A stretch of 64,000 bases of DNA, from assembly GCA_910588645.1 (NCBI GenBank), contig CAJUOY010000005.1, positions 25,033 to 89,032 of the forward strand. Reading direction: 5' to 3'. Source of the stretch: an uncultured Christensenellaceae bacterium. GTDB taxonomy: Bacteria; Bacillota; Clostridia; Christensenellales; Borkfalkiaceae. Shown piece after piece: positions 7,971-16,742 of this stretch (position 1 is its first letter; each line of letters begins with the position of its first letter). The translations under genes were made by a program, and so were the position numbers. The notes under the pieces were generated by a model that was not told where the DNA came from, made no database searches, and worked only from the letters and a program-made list of their open reading frames with translations.

Positions 7971-9287
7971 ATGCAATGCGTATTTTGGGATAATTTCGAT
8001 AGTTTCTATTTTATAGGCATCGGCGGAACCAGCATGAGCGCTTTGGCAAAATTTCTGCTTTCGGCAGGGAAAACGGTTGCTGGTAGCGATGCTCAGGACG
8101 GCGTTTATGTGCGCGAACTAAGGGACTTAGGTGTTAAAATTTATATAGGCGAAGAAAGGAGAAGTGTAAAAGATTACGACGTAATTGTTTATACGGATGC
8201 TATAAAGCCCGATGACTTTCAACTTTTGGAAGCAGCAAAATCAAACAAAACAATTATTTCACGCGGTCAATTATTGTACGAAGTAAGCCGCGTTTTTAAA
8301 CACGTGATAGCTGTTTCCGGCTGTCACGGGAAGACTACTTGCACTTCTATGCTGGCGCACGTTTTTTCACGCGCAGGGAAATCTTTCGGTGTGCATATCG
8401 GCGGAAGAGATAAAAAATTTTCAAATTTTCATCTTACAGGCAACGAGTATTTTATTACCGAAGCCTGCGAGTATAAGAAAAATTTTCTATTGCTCAAACC
8501 GGAAATTGCCGTAATTCTCAACAGCGAGCCCGATCATTTGGAATGTTATGGAAGTATGGAAAAATTGCTGGAAGCTTATGCGTCGTTTGCAAGTTTTGCG
8601 GATACTTCAATAACTCGTTACGGGGATAATTTCGGTGGAATTACATTTGGATATAATAAAAAGGCGACGCTCTATGCCAAAAATATTACCTGTGAAGACG
8701 GGTTATATCGCTTTTCCGTATGTGAAGGCAATGTTAATTTAGGTGAGATAAGATTAAACGTGTACGGGAAACACAATATTCTCAACGCTCTTGCGGTTGT
8801 GACCGTATGTTTAAACGTCGGTATGGGATTCGATGTAATCGCGCAAGGAATTGCGGATTTCGACGGTGTCGAGCGGAGATTTGAAAGGCTCGGAGAAGTT
8901 AACGGCGCAGTTTGTATTGCCGATTACGCCCATCATCCAAGCGAAATTCGCGCGACTTTACAAGCTGCGCGAAAGATAGCCAAAGGAAAACTCATAACGG
9001 TATTTCAGCCGCATACTTATTCGAGAACGAAAAACTTATTTAAAGATTTTGTAAAAGTTTTATCTCCTCTCAATAAATTACTTATTTACCGCACTTTTCC
9101 GGCAAGGGAATATTTTGATGATGCGGGGAGTGCATTGACGTTGTCGCAGGCGGTTAAACGTTCTGTTTACGGTGACAGTGCAGGCGATATTAAAAACTTT
9201 ATCGACTGCGCGGAAGAGGGGGACGTCGTGCTTTTTCTCGGCGCGGGAAACATATACGATATTGCAAAACAAATAATAAATTCATAG
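7971..9287 (+). CDS. murC: UDP-N-acetylmuramate:L-alanine ligase
   Basis: Mur ligase that attaches the first amino acid, L-alanine, to UDP-MurNAc. FIGIGGTSMSALA is the N-terminal nucleotide-binding motif, VSGCHGKTTCTSML the ATP-binding P-loop, and DYAHHPSEIRATL the C-terminal MurC signature. 438 residues is normal. It stands alone between spoVG (divergent) and ftsK, apart from the main cluster. No ribosome-binding site is visible before the ATG; a promoter sits immediately upstream, suggesting leaderless translation. Confidence 0.95.
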   Translation: MQCVFWDNFDSFYFIGIGGTSMSALAKFLLSAGKTVAGSDAQDGVYVRELRDLGVKIYIGEERRSVKDYDVIVYTDAIKPDDFQLLEAAKSNKTIISRGQLLYEVSRVFKHVIAVSGCHGKTTCTSMLAHVFSRAGKSFGVHIGGRDKKFSNFHLTGNEYFITEACEYKKNFLLLKPEIAVILNSEPDHLECYGSMEKLLEAYASFASFADTSITRYGDNFGGITFGYNKKATLYAKNITCEDGLYRFSVCEGNVNLGEIRLNVYGKHNILNALAVVTVCLNVGMGFDVIAQGIADFDGVERRFERLGEVNGAVCIADYAHHPSEIRATLQAARKIAKGKLITVFQPHTYSRTKNLFKDFVKVLSPLNKLLIYRTFPAREYFDDAGSALTLSQAVKRSVYGDSAGDIKNFIDCAEEGDVVLFLGAGNIYDIAKQIINS

Positions 9288-9331
9288 CTTTTACATATGA
9301 GCATATAACTATGCAAATTGAAAATTTATTT

Positions 9332-9360
9332 AAAATGCGTTGCTTTGGCAACGCATTTTT
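9332..9360 (+). terminator. Terminator after murC
   Basis: AAAATGCGTTGC pairs with GCAACGCATTTT around a 4-nt loop, followed by a T run. It separates murC from the ftsK promoter. Confidence 0.8.
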
Positions 9361-9397
9361 TACCGTCAAAGAAATAACATTTTTTACTCTCATTTTG

Positions 9398-9426
9398 TTG
9401 TCATTTTTTTGATTTGATGATATAAT
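9398..9426 (+). promoter_or_regulatory. Promoter for the ftsK-nadE operon
   Basis: TTGTCA (9398-9403), a 17-bp spacer and a perfect TATAAT (9421-9426), 36 bp before the ftsK GTG. No other good promoter or terminator appears before the terminator at 18,652, so the six genes may form one unit. Confidence 0.7.
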
Positions 9427-9462
9427 ATGGAATGACAGATTGTCAACTTTCGGAGATTTAAC

Positions 9463-12400
9463 GTGAAAGATAAAAAAATTGCAAAACAAGGTAAAATTTC
9501 ATACATATTTACAAGGGAAACATTCGGTATGTCGCTGATGCTTTTCAGCGTGATCGTATTGATAATGCTCCTTTCGCACGATACGGTTTTTGCGGGGATA
9601 GGTAAGGCTGTTTGTACTTTTATGTACGGCACGTTCGGTTACGGCTCCATATTGATTACCCTGATATTGGCTTATCTCGGAGAGTGGTTGACTTTTGAAA
9701 AGAGGTTAAGGATTTCGGCAAAAAAAGTTATAACGATTTCATTGACGTCGTTTATGGCTTTCTTGTTGTTTCATGCGGCAACTACTCATAATTATCAGTT
9801 GACAAGTTACGGAAATTACATTACGGAATGTTATGTGAATGCGCAAAACGGCTTTGCGGGCTACACGTTCGGAGGAGTTGTTTCGGCAATATTTGTGTAT
9901 CCTGTTTCCACTCTGGGCGGTTTCGTTACTGCATACGTACTGTTTTCGGTATTGGTTCTTCTTTGCGGTTACCTTACTTTCCTTTCATTCAAGGGAACGT
10001 CGGCGTTTAAAATAGTTTCTAAAAAAACCGCTCATAGGGAAGAAAATACGGAGAATGGCGAAGAGCCCGTTTCCGAGCCTGTAAAGCAAACTTTATCGGA
10101 GCCTGACGATGAGTCGTCAAAGATTTTTCGTCCCCGATCGGAAGAGAAATTACAGGTTAAAGCAAATCGTGAAAATACCGTTGTAGTTTCCAGAACTCCT
10201 TTGCAACCTAAGGCAACGGAGGAGAGATATTCCGATAAAAGTCTTGGAAACAAGATAATTTTCCAAAAGGGCGAATTTGCCGCGGAAAGTTATAGGAGAA
10301 ATATGATTTTTAACGATAATTCATATTTTGCAAGCCCTGCGGTTTCCAGTGAAGAGGACTATCTCAGCAGTTTTACTGCGGACAGGCCGTTAAAAGCTAA
10401 GGCCAAGAGCTATTCGGAAAGCTATAAGGAAGAAGTGTACAGCCAACCTTACGGTTCTATGCCTTCCAGCTATGTTTATGGAGAAAAGCCCGTAGAAAAG
10501 CTTAATCCCGAAGCCGTGCATGAAGATTATTACGAGCCTGTTAGAGACGAATACGTCGAACCGCGTATTGAGCCGCGTGAAGAAATTCGCCCCGAATATA
10601 ATATTCAACCCGAGGTTAATCCATATACGGTTGAAGAACCAGAGTATAATTCTGTTTACAGCGAAGAGGCAGAACCGATTGCGGCTAAGGCGGAGTCTGA
10701 AGTTCGCAGTTTCGAAAGGGAAGAGGTTAAAGAGGAAATTATAAGAACAGAACGCCGGGTAGAGGAGCCTGTTGTTCCCGCAGTCGAGGATAACGGGTTT
10801 ATTGGATTCGGAGAAAGGACTTCAAAATCAGAAATAAGCGAAGAGGAGACTAATAATTCCTCCGAAGATTACGTTGCGGATAAACCTCAGGTCGGTAGAT
10901 ATGATTTTGTCAATGCGTCGGGTAGAACTGACAGGTCGGCTTCGCGCTCGGAGCGTTCTAATTCGGAATTATTCGATAATGATGACGACGATGAAGAAGA
11001 TACTTATCCGACCGAGAATGTATTTTTGCGCCCTCGTACGGAGAGAACGGCACCGATTGAGAATATGCGGCCGACAATGCGCCGTACCGAACCCGAAAAA
11101 CCTATAATTCCGCCTGCTCCCGTAGAGGAACAGCCGAAAGAGAAGCCCAAGCATATTTGGAAAAAGTATGTAAGGCCATCTCTTGATCTTTTGGATAACT
11201 ATCCCGAAAACGCCAATGTTAACACGGGTGAAATAGAGGACAACAAACGTACTATTGTCGAGACTTTGTCGCGTTTTAAAATTGCAAGTAACGTTGCAAA
11301 TGTAACGATAGGCCCTGCCATAACGCGTTATGACGTAATTATCGAAGATAAGACGAATATAAAACGCGCGCTCGGTTATCGTGACGCCATCGCTATGGAA
11401 TTGAGAAAGGATAACGTCAACGCGTATCTTAACTATTCCAAAGGCGCGTTATCTATAGAAGTACCTAATAACAAAAAATCGATTGTCGGCTTAAAAAATA
11501 TGCTCGCAAGCTCCAAGTTTATAAACAGCAAAGCGGGTTCGCTTACGTTTGCGTTGGGCAAAAATATTGACGGCGAAGTAATTTGTCCCGATATCACTAG
11601 AATGCCTCACTTGCTTGTTGCGGGTACTACCGGTAGCGGTAAAAGTATTTGCCTTAGCGCGCTCCTTGTAAGTTTATTATATAAATACGGGCCGGAAGAG
11701 CTTAGGCTGATTCTCGTTGATCCCAAACAGGTTGAATTTATTTCTTACGATAAATTGCCTCATTTGATGATAAATGAGATAATTTACGATTGCGACAAGG
11801 CGATAAAGGCGCTCAACTGGGCTATTAAAGAAATGGAGAGAAGATACTCTCTTTTCAAAGATATGTCCGAGGCGGGGACTGCAACCAAGAGTCTTGACGA
11901 ATATAACGCTCATCTTCCTGAAGGCGAGGAAAAGCTTGCAAAAATCGTAATAGTTCTCGACGAATTCGGCGATCTTATGTTGCAGGCTAAAAAGGATATA
12001 GAAAGCAAAATTATAAAGCTTGTACAAAAGGCGCGTGCCTGTGGCATCCACCTTATACTGGCAACACAGCGTCCTTCGGTCGACTGTATTACGGGCCTTA
12101 TAAAATCGAACCTTCCCACCAGAATAGGCTTTAAAGTAAATTCGTTCGACGATTCTCGTACGATTTTCGATATCGGCGGCGCGGAAAAACTTTTGGGTAA
12201 GGGCGACTCGTATTTCCGTTCTGCCGAAAGTCCCGATCTTGCCCGTATTCAGTGTTGCTTTGTGGACACACACGAAGTACAAAAGGTTACGGATTTCGTA
12301 AAAGCGAATAATGAAACTTACTTCGATCAGGGCGTTTCAGACTTTATAAATACCGTAGAGCAAGAGGACGCCCCTGCAAATACATTGTCGTCCGGTTCGG

Positions 12401-12651
12401 GAGATAACGACGACGGCGAAGCCAAAATTGACGATACCTATATTCAGGCGTTAAAATATTGCGTTACAAGCAATCAAGCGTCGGTATCAATGATACAACG
12501 CCGTTTCCCCGTGGGCTATATCAAGGCTTGTAAAATTATTGACTGGATGGAAAATATGAACTATATTACTCCGTCGGAAGGTTCCAAGCCGAGAAAAGTG
12601 TTGTTGTCCAAGGATGAATTTATAAATATATACGGTGAAGTGGATGACTGA
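9463..12651 (+). CDS. ftsK: DNA translocase FtsK/SpoIIIE
   Basis: Septal DNA pump that clears the terminus and, in many bacteria, activates Xer recombination at dif. The 1062 residues divide into about four membrane helices in the first 190 residues, a long acidic Glu/Pro/Tyr-rich linker (about 190-570), the alpha-beta motor with Walker A GTTGSGKS near residue 721 and LVLDEFGDLM-like Walker B (IVLDEFGDLM), and a C-terminal winged-helix gamma domain (IQRRFPVGYIKACKIIDWME). GTG 9463 has CGGAGA upstream. The linker is unusually long compared with SpoIIIE. The gamma domain implies reading of chromosome polarity motifs, relevant to the proposed dif site in this window. Confidence 0.95.
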   Translation: MKDKKIAKQGKISYIFTRETFGMSLMLFSVIVLIMLLSHDTVFAGIGKAVCTFMYGTFGYGSILITLILAYLGEWLTFEKRLRISAKKVITISLTSFMAFLLFHAATTHNYQLTSYGNYITECYVNAQNGFAGYTFGGVVSAIFVYPVSTLGGFVTAYVLFSVLVLLCGYLTFLSFKGTSAFKIVSKKTAHREENTENGEEPVSEPVKQTLSEPDDESSKIFRPRSEEKLQVKANRENTVVVSRTPLQPKATEERYSDKSLGNKIIFQKGEFAAESYRRNMIFNDNSYFASPAVSSEEDYLSSFTADRPLKAKAKSYSESYKEEVYSQPYGSMPSSYVYGEKPVEKLNPEAVHEDYYEPVRDEYVEPRIEPREEIRPEYNIQPEVNPYTVEEPEYNSVYSEEAEPIAAKAESEVRSFEREEVKEEIIRTERRVEEPVVPAVEDNGFIGFGERTSKSEISEEETNNSSEDYVADKPQVGRYDFVNASGRTDRSASRSERSNSELFDNDDDDEEDTYPTENVFLRPRTERTAPIENMRPTMRRTEPEKPIIPPAPVEEQPKEKPKHIWKKYVRPSLDLLDNYPENANVNTGEIEDNKRTIVETLSRFKIASNVANVTIGPAITRYDVIIEDKTNIKRALGYRDAIAMELRKDNVNAYLNYSKGALSIEVPNNKKSIVGLKNMLASSKFINSKAGSLTFALGKNIDGEVICPDITRMPHLLVAGTTGSGKSICLSALLVSLLYKYGPEELRLILVDPKQVEFISYDKLPHLMINEIIYDCDKAIKALNWAIKEMERRYSLFKDMSEAGTATKSLDEYNAHLPEGEEKLAKIVIVLDEFGDLMLQAKKDIESKIIKLVQKARACGIHLILATQRPSVDCITGLIKSNLPTRIGFKVNSFDDSRTIFDIGGAEKLLGKGDSYFRSAESPDLARIQCCFVDTHEVQKVTDFVKANNETYFDQGVSDFINTVEQEDAPANTLSSGSGDNDDGEAKIDDTYIQALKYCVTSNQASVSMIQRRFPVGYIKACKIIDWMENMNYITPSEGSKPRKVLLSKDEFINIYGEVDD

Positions 12652-13978
12652 TTTGCGCGGGAAAGTGTTCGGGCTTATTTCGCTTGGATGTGATAAAAAT
12701 CGCGTAGATGCGGAAAAATTGTTGGCGGCTATTTCTTCGCGCGGTTTTAAAATCACCGATGACATTAATAAGGCGCAAGTTTTGATAATAAATACTTGTG
12801 CCTTTCTGAACGAAGCGCGCAAAGAAGCCATTGATACTATTTTGGAATATTCGTCTTATAAGAGTGAAAATCTTGAAAAAATAGTTGTTACTGGTTGTTT
12901 GCCTCAAAAATATATAAGTGAAATTTTTGACGAGCTTGTTGAGGCCGACGTGTTTTTGGGAACGGAAGACTACGACAGATTTTTCGAGGCTCTCGAAAAA
13001 TCATATGAAGGCAAGCGTGTAAACTTTGTTGGTCTTGGCGAAAATAAAGATAGCACTTTAAGATTAATAACCACTCCCGCACACTATGCATATCTCAAAA
13101 TTGCGGACGGTTGTAACAATAGGTGTACTTATTGCCTTATACCTAAAATTCGCGGACAGTACAAAAGTTTTCCTATGGAAACGCTTTTAAAAGAAGCGGA
13201 AGAGCTTGGAGACGTTGCGGAATTAATAATTGTGGCGCAGGACGTCACGCGCTACGGCATAGATTTATACGGGCAGAAAAAAATTTCAGAATTTTTACAA
13301 AACGTGACAACACTTGTCAACATTAATAGTGTAAGATTATTATACTGTTATCCGGATATGATAGACGACGAGTTGATTGCCGAAATACGAGATAATCCTA
13401 AAATAGTAAAATATATAGATATTCCCCTTCAACACAGCGAAGACGGCGTGCTCAAATTAATGAACAGGCCGCAAGGCAGGGAAAAGTATCTTGCGCTCAT
13501 AAAAAAACTTAGGGATAATATTCCGGGTATCGCCATTCGCTCTACTTTTATTGCGGGATTTCCTACCGAAACTGTTGAGCAATTTGAAGGCTTAAAAAGT
13601 TTTTTGAAAGAGGCGCGTCTCGATAATTGCGGATTTTTTGCTTACTCGCGCGAGCCTGACACGGCGGCATATCGTTTAAAAGGTCAAATAAGTTCTTCTG
13701 TTAAAAGGGCAAGAGTTAAAACTCTGTATCAGGTTCAAAAACAAATTTCTGCCGAAAAGCTAAAATCGAATATCGGTAAAACGATAAAGGTGTTATGCGA
13801 CGGCATAGATTACGATAAAAATTGTTTTATCGGCAGAGCTTATTTCCAAGCTCCCGATATAGACGGAAAAGTTTATTTCAATGCATATTCGGCCGTTCAG
13901 GGAGAATATTACGACGTTTTGATTGAAGAAAGCGATAGTTATGATCTTTACGGGCGAACAGAGGATTACGATATATGA
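12644..13978 (+). CDS. rimO: Ribosomal protein S12 methylthiotransferase
   Basis: Radical-SAM methylthiotransferase that modifies the conserved aspartate of ribosomal protein S12. ISLGCDKNRVDAEKLL is the RimO form of the N-terminal cluster motif, and the radical-SAM triad lies in DGCNNRCTYCLIPKIRG. A C-terminal TRAM domain completes about 444 residues. ATG 12644 overlaps the ftsK stop; GTG 12635 in the same frame is an alternative start. The LGCDKN signature separates it from MiaB, which is encoded separately at 33.4 kb. It overlaps pgsA by ATGA. Confidence 0.93.
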   Translation: MTDLRGKVFGLISLGCDKNRVDAEKLLAAISSRGFKITDDINKAQVLIINTCAFLNEARKEAIDTILEYSSYKSENLEKIVVTGCLPQKYISEIFDELVEADVFLGTEDYDRFFEALEKSYEGKRVNFVGLGENKDSTLRLITTPAHYAYLKIADGCNNRCTYCLIPKIRGQYKSFPMETLLKEAEELGDVAELIIVAQDVTRYGIDLYGQKKISEFLQNVTTLVNINSVRLLYCYPDMIDDELIAEIRDNPKIVKYIDIPLQHSEDGVLKLMNRPQGREKYLALIKKLRDNIPGIAIRSTFIAGFPTETVEQFEGLKSFLKEARLDNCGFFAYSREPDTAAYRLKGQISSSVKRARVKTLYQVQKQISAEKLKSNIGKTIKVLCDGIDYDKNCFIGRAYFQAPDIDGKVYFNAYSAVQGEYYDVLIEESDSYDLYGRTEDYDI

Positions 13979-14628
13979 ATAATGAAATCGATAAGGAGAG
14001 CAAGGCGTACAAATTTGCCGCAGGCAAAGGTGTAATGAATCTTCCCAATAAGCTTACCATAAGCAGAATGGTGATGATCCCTTTTTTCATTTTGTTTTTT
14101 TATCTTCCATTTACGGCACATTATTTTGTGGCTTTGGCCGTTTTCGGTATTGCGTGTCTTACCGATCTTTTAGACGGCAAAATCGCAAGGAAATACGGAC
14201 TTGTAACTAATTTAGGTAAATTTTTGGATCCCATAGCGGATAAAGTTCTTGTTCTTACGGCGCTTGTGATTTTTCTTACAAAGCCTGACGCTATGTTTGT
14301 AAATACGGGGGAGATCGGTTTGATCGTAATGGGTTGCGGTATCTCCGTAATATTGGCAAGAGAGATAATAATAGGCGGTTTCAGAATGGTTGCCGCAAGC
14401 GCGGGTACCGTAATTGCAGCGGATATTTTCGGTAAATATAAGACCGTTACCCAAGATATAAGTATTGTCGTGTTGATTATTGGCGCAGGCGTGGGCGAGT
14501 TGATCGATCATATTTCCGCATATGTAATCAGTTACGTTGGGCTTGGATTTTTTGTTTTATCTGTAATTCTCACCATTATTTCCGGTATAAATTATCTATA
14601 CAAAAACAGAGAAGTATTGAAAAAATGA
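13975..14628 (+). CDS. pgsA: CDP-diacylglycerol:glycerol-3-phosphate phosphatidyltransferase
   Basis: Membrane CDP-alcohol phosphatidyltransferase that makes phosphatidylglycerol phosphate. The signature D-G-x2-A-R-x8-G-x3-D-x3-D is complete in LDGKIARKYG and GKFLDPIADK. NLPNKLTISRM is the usual PgsA start; here a hydrophilic extension of about 20 residues precedes it. Five to six hydrophobic segments are visible in 217 residues. It overlaps rimO and cinA by four bases each. The rimO-pgsA-cinA-recA order is common in Firmicutes. Confidence 0.92.
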   Translation: MNNEIDKESKAYKFAAGKGVMNLPNKLTISRMVMIPFFILFFYLPFTAHYFVALAVFGIACLTDLLDGKIARKYGLVTNLGKFLDPIADKVLVLTALVIFLTKPDAMFVNTGEIGLIVMGCGISVILAREIIIGGFRMVAASAGTVIAADIFGKYKTVTQDISIVVLIIGAGVGELIDHISAYVISYVGLGFFVLSVILTIISGINYLYKNREVLKK

Positions 14629-15722
14629 ATTTAAGCGAAAGAAGTAATTCCGGCAAGAATTGTTTGCTGGTTTTCCGTAACAAAAAAGATAATAATTTGT
14701 TGGGCGTTCAAGCTATCTTGGATAATTGCGCCTCGCACGGGTACCATTTCGACAAGGTTTGGTTCATCGCGTATGACAGCTCGTTTGAAATAACTTTTGC
14801 CTTGAAAAATGCAATTAAATATTATGAAAACATAGTTCTGTACAGTCCATCGGTTATGTCGCAAACTTTGAAAGATTTTATAACTCACGGATTGGACGGT
14901 GAATTTAACGAATACGGACGTTTTACTTGCGATAAATTCGATTCGTTTATATTGTTGAGAGATAAAGAAAACAAATTGAGCGTTGAAGATATTTGCGCCG
15001 CCCTTGATAAAAAATACGGTTTGCATTATGAAAAGGCATATATAAAGACTGTCGGTGCACCGATTTCGGCTTTGAATAAGGCTATCGGAAAAATAAAAGA
15101 AGAGTGTCCCGCAATAGACGTAAACGTAAAGGACAATTACGGTGACTGTACGATAGAAATAGTTTACAATAATCGAACGCCGAAAGCGGCTTTTGATAAG
15201 GCAATGCGGGTTGCGCTCAGTTTACTGAACAGTTATGTTTATACGCTTGATAATTCAACTCTTGCGGAAAGATTAGTTGCTCTTCTGAAACTACGGAAAA
15301 TAAAGTTGAGCGTAGCGGAATCTTTTACGGGCGGCGGGATAAGCAAAAGGCTTGTCGAAGTACCTGGTGTAAGCGAGGTGTATTTCGAGGGATTAAATAC
15401 CTATGCCAACGAGGCTAAAATATCCCGGTTGGGCGTGAGTGAGCAAATTCTTTCAAAATATGGGGCGGTTTCAGAACAGGTTGCCGCGCAAATGGCGGAA
15501 GGGTTGCTTGCGACCGAAAATTGCACTCTCGCTATTTCCACCACAGGCATAGCAGGTCCTAAATCAGACGGAACGAAAAAACCTGTAGGGCTTGCATATA
15601 TAGGCGTAGCTACTCCCGCAGAAACAGAGGTTTTTGAATTTAAGCTGAAGGGATCACGTGAATGTATTACGCAAACGGCAATAAATCTTGCTCTATTCGC
15701 CGCATTTAAAATGATAAAATAA
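14625..15722 (+). CDS. cinA: CinA-family protein with degenerate N-terminal domain
   Basis: The C-terminal part (about residues 215-365) is a recognisable CinA/PncC domain: AESFTGGGISKRLVEVPGVS and STTGIAGPKSDGTKKPVG are its landmarks. This domain hydrolyses nicotinamide mononucleotide amide. The N-terminal 210 residues lie where CinA has a molybdopterin-binding-like COG1058 domain, but I see none of its usual motifs. At 365 residues it is shorter than typical two-domain CinA (about 410). Position between pgsA and recA is the classic cinA site. Nucleotide-salvage function of the C-terminal domain is likely; that of the N-terminal part is unknown. Confidence 0.85.
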   Translation: MNLSERSNSGKNCLLVFRNKKDNNLLGVQAILDNCASHGYHFDKVWFIAYDSSFEITFALKNAIKYYENIVLYSPSVMSQTLKDFITHGLDGEFNEYGRFTCDKFDSFILLRDKENKLSVEDICAALDKKYGLHYEKAYIKTVGAPISALNKAIGKIKEECPAIDVNVKDNYGDCTIEIVYNNRTPKAAFDKAMRVALSLLNSYVYTLDNSTLAERLVALLKLRKIKLSVAESFTGGGISKRLVEVPGVSEVYFEGLNTYANEAKISRLGVSEQILSKYGAVSEQVAAQMAEGLLATENCTLAISTTGIAGPKSDGTKKPVGLAYIGVATPAETEVFEFKLKGSRECITQTAINLALFAAFKMIK

Positions 15723-15737
15723 TTTGAGGTATATATA

Positions 15738-16739
15738 ATGAACGAAGAAAAACTTAAAGCACTAAATTCAACTATTGCTATGATTGAAAAGCAATACGGC
15801 AAGGGCGCTATAATGAAACTCGGCGATGCAAACGTTAATGCCGAAATCGAAGTTATCCCTACGGGCTGTCTTTCGCTTGACCTTGCTTTGGGAATAGGCG
15901 GCGTTCCCCGCGGACGTATAATGGAAGTTTACGGCCCCGAGTCCTCCGGTAAAACGACCGTTGCTCTTCACATAATTGCCGAAGCGCAGAAGATGGGGGG
16001 AGTGGCCGCGTTTATCGATGCTGAGCACGCTCTCGACGCGCAATACGCCAATGCTTTGGGTGTAAACATAAACGAATTGTATCTTTCCCAGCCCGATACG
16101 GGCGAACAGGCCCTCGAAATTTGCGAATCGCTCGTTCGTTCCAGTGCGGTCGATATAATCGTAATCGACTCCGTTGCAGCATTGACGCCTAAGGCGGAAA
16201 TAGAGGGCGATATGGGAGACTCGCACGTAGGTCTGCTTGCAAGATTGATGTCGCAGGCTCTTCGTAAACTGACGGCTATTACAAACCGTTCTAAAACTTG
16301 CGTAATATTTATCAATCAGCTCCGTGAAAAGGTGGGCGTTATGTTCGGAAATCCCGAAACCACTCCCGGCGGTAAAGCGCTTAAATATTTTGCTTCCTTG
16401 CGATTGGATATAAGAAAGGCCGACGCTTTAAAGACTGACGGCGATATTATCGGAAACAGGACCAAATGTAAGGTTGTTAAAAATAAATTGGCACCTCCTT
16501 TCAAAGTTGCGGAATTTGATATTATTTACGGTCACGGAATATCTCAGGAAGGTTGTCTAATCGATCTCGGCGTTGAGTTCGGTATTCTTACAAAGAGCGG
16601 TAGCTGGTTCAATTATAACGACGATAAATTGGCTCAGGGACGCGAAAAACTTCGCGAACATTTGAAAAATAATCCCGAGTTAAAGGCGGAAATTGAAGCC
16701 AAGATAAGAGAATGTTTTAAAGCGGCTATAAGTAAATAA
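15738..16739 (+). CDS. recA: Recombinase RecA
   Basis: Homologous-recombination strand-exchange protein and co-protease for LexA. Walker A GPESSGKTT, the QPDTGEQALEI segment, VIDSVAALTPKAEIEGDMGD and the L2-region NQLREKVGVMFGNPETTPGG are all intact. 333 residues is slightly short at the acidic C-terminus, within the family's range. GAGG precedes the ATG. No SOS box is obvious directly upstream, so expression may come from the ftsK promoter. Confidence 0.98.
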   Translation: MNEEKLKALNSTIAMIEKQYGKGAIMKLGDANVNAEIEVIPTGCLSLDLALGIGGVPRGRIMEVYGPESSGKTTVALHIIAEAQKMGGVAAFIDAEHALDAQYANALGVNINELYLSQPDTGEQALEICESLVRSSAVDIIVIDSVAALTPKAEIEGDMGDSHVGLLARLMSQALRKLTAITNRSKTCVIFINQLREKVGVMFGNPETTPGGKALKYFASLRLDIRKADALKTDGDIIGNRTKCKVVKNKLAPPFKVAEFDIIYGHGISQEGCLIDLGVEFGILTKSGSWFNYNDDKLAQGREKLREHLKNNPELKAEIEAKIRECFKAAISK

Positions 16740-16742
16740 ATC

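Noticed and set aside
11677..12282. Long minus-strand open frame inside ftsK, and similar long antisense frames in ftsZ, murA and carB.
   Set aside because: They are antisense shadows of well-conserved coding regions, without ribosome-binding sites or recognisable protein features.
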